The position numbers and the translations under genes were made by a program. Below the pieces are notes generated by a model, which ran no database searches, was not told the DNA's origin, and worked only from the letters and a program-made list of their open reading frames with translations. 11,849 bases of DNA from NCBI GenBank assembly GCA_009782025.1, contig WQUQ01000181.1:1-11849 (forward strand), read 5' to 3'. This document shows, one piece after another, positions 7,145 through 11,849 of the stretch (the first letter of the stretch is position 1; each line of letters starts with the position of its first letter). Source of the stretch: Desulfobulbus sp. Lineage in GTDB: Bacteria > Pseudomonadota > Gammaproteobacteria > Burkholderiales > Rhodocyclaceae.

Positions 7145-7636
7145 GTGATCAAACTCACCACCAACCACGGCGTCATCAGCCTCGAACTCGACGCCGAAAA
7201 AGCGCCGAAAACCGTCGCCAACTTCATTTCCTACGTCGAAGCCGGCCACTACGACGGCACCATCTTTCACCGCGTCATCAAGGATTTCATGATCCAGGGC
7301 GGCGGCATGAAGCCGGGCATGGCGCAGAAAGACACGCAGGAGCCGATCGAAAACGAGGCCGCCAACGGCCTGAAAAACAAGCGCGGCAGCATCGCCATGG
7401 CGCGTACCAACGACCCGCATTCGGCCACCGCCCAGTTCTTCATCAACGTCGTCGACAACGATTTTCTCGATTTCAAGGCCCCGTCCGGCCAGGGCTGGGG
7501 CTATTGCGTGTTCGGCGAAGTGGTCGACGGCATGGACGTGGTGGACAAGATTCGCGCCGTCAAGACCGGCAACAAGGGCTTTCATCAGGACGTGCCGGCC
7601 GAGGACGTCATCATCGAAAAAGCGGAAATCGTTTGA
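7145..7636 (+). CDS. ppiB: Cytoplasmic peptidyl-prolyl cis-trans isomerase (cyclophilin B type)
   Basis: A 163-residue cyclophilin with no signal peptide, nearly the length of E. coli PpiB (164), so a cytoplasmic prolyl isomerase. It shows [14 protein letters not shown] (41-54) with Arg43, Phe48 and Gln51, then [20 protein letters not shown] (91-110) with Phe99 and Phe107, and [20 protein letters not shown] (117-136), all almost as in E. coli PpiB. The start is GTG, with AAGGA (7134-7138) 6 nt upstream; this site overlaps the ppiA stop codon. The gene is a close paralogue of ppiA next door. Its stop overlaps the TTG start of lpxH in the shared TTGA (7633-7636). The ppiB-lpxH pairing is conserved in E. 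coli. Confidence 0.96.
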   Translation: MIKLTTNHGVISLELDAEKAPKTVANFISYVEAGHYDGTIFHRVIKDFMIQGGGMKPGMAQKDTQEPIENEAANGLKNKRGSIAMARTNDPHSATAQFFINVVDNDFLDFKAPSGQGWGYCVFGEVVDGMDVVDKIRAVKTGNKGFHQDVPAEDVIIEKAEIV

Positions 7637-8349
7637 TCCTGTTCATTTCCGATCTGCACCTGTCGCCCCGGTCGCCCGGGGCGACTGCTTTGTTCCTCGC
7701 CTTTCTCGCCGGCCGCGCCCGAGAGGCCAGCGCGCTCTACATACTCGGCGATCTGTTTGAAGCCTGGATCGGCGATGACGACAGCGGCGATCCCTGTCAC
7801 GCCGCCATCATCGCCGCCCTGCGCGCCGCCGCCGACAGCGGTCTGGCCATCAACCTGCTGCACGGCAACCGCGATTTCCTGCTTGGCCCGGATTTCGCCG
7901 CCGCCGCCGGCGTCCGCCTGCTCGCCGATCCTTTCGTGCTGTCAACCGCCGAATGGCAGTTCGTGCTCTCGCACGGCGATTCGCTGTGCCTCGACGATGC
8001 CGCTTACATGGCCTTCCGCGCCCAGGCGCGCCATCCCGCCTGGCAGGCCGCCCTGCTCGCCAAACCGCTGGCCGAGCGGCGCGCTCTCGCCGCACAACTG
8101 CGCGCTGCCAGCCAGAGCAATCAGGACGGCGTCTACACCGATCTGCAACCGGCGGCCATCGACGATTTTCTGCGCGCCCACGGCTACGCCACCTTCATTC
8201 ACGGCCACACGCACCAGCCGGCAAAACACGACCATATCGTCGACGGCATCCATGTCGAGCGCTGGGTGCTCGCCGACTGGCATGAAGAACGCGGCGAATG
8301 CCTGGTCTGGGATGGCGTGGCGTTGAAGCGCGAAGCCATCCGGCCGTAA
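7633..8349 (+). CDS. lpxH: UDP-2,3-diacylglucosamine diphosphatase (lipid A synthesis)
   Basis: A 238-residue calcineurin-like metallophosphoesterase that hydrolyses UDP-2,3-diacylglucosamine to lipid X and UMP at the inner face of the inner membrane, the fourth step of lipid A synthesis. Its metal-site motifs are in order: SDLHL (Asp7, His9), [14 protein letters not shown] (Asp40), HGNRDFLLG (Asn79, Arg80, Asp81), LSHGD (His114) and HGHTHQPA (His190, His192, His194). The stretch [17 protein letters not shown] is nearly identical to E. coli LpxH (240 aa). The start is an unusual TTG at 7633 overlapping the ppiB stop (TTGA). It yields [10 protein letters not shown], the expected family N-terminus, with only a weak GGAA 5 nt upstream, so translation likely depends on coupling to ppiB. 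Further upstream the frame is open but runs antiparallel to family length. The presence of this gene indicates a Gram-negative cell making lipid A. Confidence 0.96.
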   Translation: MILFISDLHLSPRSPGATALFLAFLAGRAREASALYILGDLFEAWIGDDDSGDPCHAAIIAALRAAADSGLAINLLHGNRDFLLGPDFAAAAGVRLLADPFVLSTAEWQFVLSHGDSLCLDDAAYMAFRAQARHPAWQAALLAKPLAERRALAAQLRAASQSNQDGVYTDLQPAAIDDFLRAHGYATFIHGHTHQPAKHDHIVDGIHVERWVLADWHEERGECLVWDGVALKREAIRP

Positions 8350-8353
8350 CGTC

Positions 8354-10168
<1,815 letters not shown>

Positions 10169-10210
10169 ACCGGCAGCCGGATCGCCCCCATACGCGCCAA
10201 CCTAGAAGGT

Positions 10211-10215
10211 AAGGA
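10211..10215 (+). promoter_or_regulatory. Ribosome binding site of the homospermidine synthase gene
   Basis: AAGGA lies 7 nt before the ATG at 10223, within a purine-rich AAGGTAAGGA stretch (10206-10215). Together with the 54-nt gap from recQ, it suggests independent translation initiation. No clear promoter or terminator is seen in that gap. Confidence 0.65.
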
Positions 10216-10222
10216 CTTCACC

Positions 10223-11602
10223 ATGAAAACAGCTGCCACAGCTTCGTTACCCTGCCCGCACTTCGTCATCGTCGGCCTCGGTTGCATCGGCCAGGCGGCG
10301 CTGCCGTTGCTGGAACGCGCCTATCCGCAAGCGGCGATCAGCGTGGTGGATCGGGTGCTGGATGCGCCGCGGCAGCGGATCGTGGCGCGGCATCGGCTGC
10401 GGGCGCGCGAAATCACCATCACGCCCGACAACTACGCGGCGGTGCTGGAGCCGTGGCTGGATCGGGGAGCGGCGCTGCTGAATCTGGCGCCGTCGGTGTG
10501 CAGCCTCGATCTCATCGCGCTGGCGCAGGCGCGCGAGGCGCGGTATATCGACTCAGGGATCGAGCCTTGGGATTACGCGACCGGCTCGCAGGCGGCGCCC
10601 TTGAGCAATCACGCCTTGCGGCAGGCGATGCTGGCGTTTGCCCGGGGACGCGAAACGATGCCGACGGCGCTGGTCGCGCACGGGGCCAATCCGGGGTTCG
10701 TCTCGGCGCTGGTCAAGTCCGCGCTGCTGAAGCTGGCGCGGCGCGCGGGCATCGCGCACGCCGCGCCCACGGCGCGCGCCGGCTGGGCGGCGCTGGCCCG
10801 CGCGCTGGATATCCGCGTGATCCAGATTGCCGAATATGACAGCCAGCGCGCGCCAGGGTTTCCGCGGGCCGGTGAATTTGCGGGCACCTGGTCGGTGCAG
10901 GGCTTCATCGCCGAATGCCTGCAAGACGCCGAGCTGGGCTGGGGCAGCCATGAAACCGCCCTGCCCCCCGGCGCCCGGCGGCAAGGCGCGGCGGCGATTG
11001 CGCTGGACCGCCCCGGCCACCAGGCGCGGGTGCGCTCGTGGTCGCCGGGGCATGGGCCGTTTGACGCCTGGCTCATCACGCACAACGAATCGCTGTCGCT
11101 GGCCGACTATCTGAGCGACGGCGTCTATCGACCGACCGTTTATTACGCCTACCGCCCGTGCCCGGCCACGCAGGCGTCGATGGCGCTGCTGGACGGACGC
11201 AGCGCCGCGCGGGTGCGCCGCGAGCGCATTCTGCGCGACGAAATCCAGGACGGCGAAGACGAACTCGGCGTGCTGCTGATGAGCGGCCGTCACGGCGCGA
11301 TCTGGCACGGCTCGCGCCTGAGCGTGCAGCGCGCCCGCACGCTGGCGCCGTACAACAGCGCCACCAGTTTGCAGGTGGCGGCCAGTCTGGTGGCCGGGTT
11401 GCAGTGGATGGATACGCACCCGGCGCGCGGCGTGCTCGAATCCGAGGCGCTCGACTGGCAGTTCCTGTTCGATCACGCCGCGCACTGGTGGGCGCCGCTG
11501 TGCGAGGCTTACACTGACTGGCAGCCGCGCGCGGGCAGCGGACTGGCGTTCGGGGATTTCCGGGTGGATGACATCCCGTCGCCACGGCTTGAGGCGGCAT
11601 GA
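10223..11602 (+). CDS. hss: Homospermidine synthase, saccharopine dehydrogenase-like
   Basis: A 459-residue NAD-dependent cytoplasmic enzyme that makes sym-homospermidine from putrescine (two putrescines, or putrescine plus spermidine). Its length is near that of the Blastochloris viridis enzyme (477). Residues 14-43 form a Rossmann fold, with GLGCIG (18-23) for NAD and VVD (41-43) ending the second strand with an acid, as in NAD-binding enzymes. Family motifs follow: SGIEPWDY (111-118), VAHGANPGFVSALV (151-164, Asn156), AEYDSQR (203-209, Glu204), TWSVQGFIAE (222-231, Trp223 and Glu231), ELGWGSHE (237-244), ITHNESLSLADYL (285-297), DELGVLL (346-352) and NSATSLQVA (378-386). Glu204, Trp223, Glu231 and Asn156 keep the spacing of the substrate-site residues I recall from the B. 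viridis structure; exact numbering needs an alignment. It lies downstream of recQ but with its own good Shine-Dalgarno site, and no other polyamine gene is nearby. Confidence 0.93.
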   Translation: MKTAATASLPCPHFVIVGLGCIGQAALPLLERAYPQAAISVVDRVLDAPRQRIVARHRLRAREITITPDNYAAVLEPWLDRGAALLNLAPSVCSLDLIALAQAREARYIDSGIEPWDYATGSQAAPLSNHALRQAMLAFARGRETMPTALVAHGANPGFVSALVKSALLKLARRAGIAHAAPTARAGWAALARALDIRVIQIAEYDSQRAPGFPRAGEFAGTWSVQGFIAECLQDAELGWGSHETALPPGARRQGAAAIALDRPGHQARVRSWSPGHGPFDAWLITHNESLSLADYLSDGVYRPTVYYAYRPCPATQASMALLDGRSAARVRRERILRDEIQDGEDELGVLLMSGRHGAIWHGSRLSVQRARTLAPYNSATSLQVAASLVAGLQWMDTHPARGVLESEALDWQFLFDHAAHWWAPLCEAYTDWQPRAGSGLAFGDFRVDDIPSPRLEAA

Positions 11603-11643
11603 ATCGTTTTGCGCCCAGCGTAAACGCATCTTCCAGCTATAGA
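11603..11643. other. Short spacer after homospermidine synthase gene
   Basis: No gene. No canonical intrinsic terminator directly follows the stop; the nearest hairpin candidates lie within the AT-rich repeat island that begins at 11644. Confidence 0.4.
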
Positions 11644-11746
11644 GCCGGCCATTATTAAGGTGGCCCTTTAATAGACTGGCTTTTATCTGTTTAAAATCAA
11701 TCAGTTATACCGGTCTCACAGTGATGAATTAAAGGGCCGGCCATTA
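11644..11746. repeat. AT-rich island bounded by direct and inverted repeats, possible MITE or element remnant
   Basis: The direct repeat GCCGGCCATTA occurs at 11644-11654 and again at 11736-11746. Inside it, GGCCCTTTAAT (11662-11672) is perfectly inverted as ATTAAAGGGCC (11728-11738), an 11-bp terminal-repeat-like pair 77 bp end to end. A second weaker arm is AGACTGG (11673-11679) against CCGGTCT (11710-11716), with one wobble. By hand count the 120 nt from 11641 are about 41% G+C, far below the rest of the window. There is no room for a gene. The left edge can also fold locally (GGCCA at 11647-11651 with TGGCC at 11661-11665, or ATTAAGG with CCTTTAAT), which may serve as a terminator for the upstream gene. 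A non-autonomous mobile element or a scar of one is the best guess; the family is not recognised. Confidence 0.5.
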
Positions 11747-11763
11747 AGCATTGACATTTCCGC

Positions 11764-11843
11764 CGTCATTGCGAGGGGCGAAGCCCCGCGGCAATCCAGG
11801 CAGCGGTCTGGATTGCCACGGCACTACGTGCCTCGCAATGACG
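11764..11843. repeat. 80-bp nested palindrome, dispersed intergenic repeat with cloverleaf fold
   Basis: The ends CGTCATTGCGAGG (11764-11776) and CCTCGCAATGACG (11831-11843) are a perfect 13-bp inverted repeat. Inside are three more perfect hairpins: GGGGC-GAA-GCCCC (11775-11787), GGCAATCCAG/CTGGATTGCC (11790-11799 with 11808-11817, 8-nt loop) and GGCAC-TAC-GTGCC (11820-11832). As a single strand it can fold as a four-armed cloverleaf, with 2 bp shared at each outer junction. The CGTCATTGCGAGG / GGCAATCC wording is one I recall from dispersed palindromic repeats scattered between genes in many bacterial genomes. The copy number here is unknown because only one copy is in the window. It carries no coding frame. 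Confidence 0.75.
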
Positions 11844-11849
11844 ATGGAT

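Noticed and set aside
7504..7632. Upstream extension of the lpxH reading frame
   Set aside because: It lies wholly inside ppiB and is Arg-rich. The family N-terminus starts at ILFISDLHL, matching the TTG at 7633.
11751..11756. Perfect TTGACA -35 hexamer
   Set aside because: No -10-like hexamer lies 16-18 nt downstream, where the palindromic repeat begins with GC-rich bases, and no gene follows within the window.
11764..11843. tRNA gene, because the element folds like a cloverleaf
   Set aside because: The arm lengths (13-bp outer stem, 3-nt side loops), lack of a T-loop GTTCGA-like sequence and lack of any anticodon-loop pattern rule out a tRNA.
11644..11849. CRISPR array, because several repeats lie close together
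   Set aside because: The repeats are inverted or unique pairs of different sequence; there is no series of equal repeats with equal spacers, and no cas gene.

Overview
The window is about two-thirds G+C and densely coded. Its gene content and the look of its proteins suggest a betaproteobacterium, probably near Rhodocyclales (Azonexus/Dechloromonas/Propionivibrio-like). That placement is inferred from recalled protein style and the cysS / ppiB-lpxH neighbourhood, which is also seen in E. coli; no search was run.

Left part (1-4041): a small unrecognised gene with a strong ribosome binding site (196-498) ends at a good intrinsic terminator. It faces a 12-helix-type MFS transporter on the minus strand (539-1708). 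Divergent from that is a nickel/cobalt transporter of the NiCoT family (1857-2666), whose stop lies 4 nt from the stop of the convergent cysteinyl-tRNA synthetase gene cysS (2671-4041, minus strand).

Central part (4138-10168): a tight plus-strand cluster of six genes, divergent from cysS across a 96-nt AT-rich gap. The order is a secreted TPR protein with a Csd6-type NTF2-like tail, a YkuD-domain L,D-transpeptidase/carboxypeptidase with the same kind of tail, periplasmic cyclophilin ppiA, cytoplasmic cyclophilin ppiB, the lipid A enzyme lpxH, and the helicase recQ. Junctions overlap by 1 nt (twice) or 4 nt, or are separated by 4 or 9 nt, so this is almost certainly one operon with coupled translation. 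Its theme is the cell envelope (peptidoglycan editing, periplasmic folding, lipid A), with recQ as a passenger.

Right part (10169-11849): after 54 nt comes a homospermidine synthase gene (10223-11602), followed by 247 nt without genes. That tail holds two repeat structures. One is an AT-rich island (about 41% G+C over 11641-11760, counted by hand) bounded by direct and inverted repeats. The other is an 80-bp nested palindrome that can fold as a four-armed cloverleaf and looks like a dispersed intergenic repeat.

No tRNA, rRNA, CRISPR array, transposase gene or phage gene was seen. The most interesting points are the paired TPR/NTF2 envelope proteins, one with and one without a YkuD catalytic domain, and the two 3'-terminal repeat elements. 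Nothing here amounts to a clearly new defence or mobile system.
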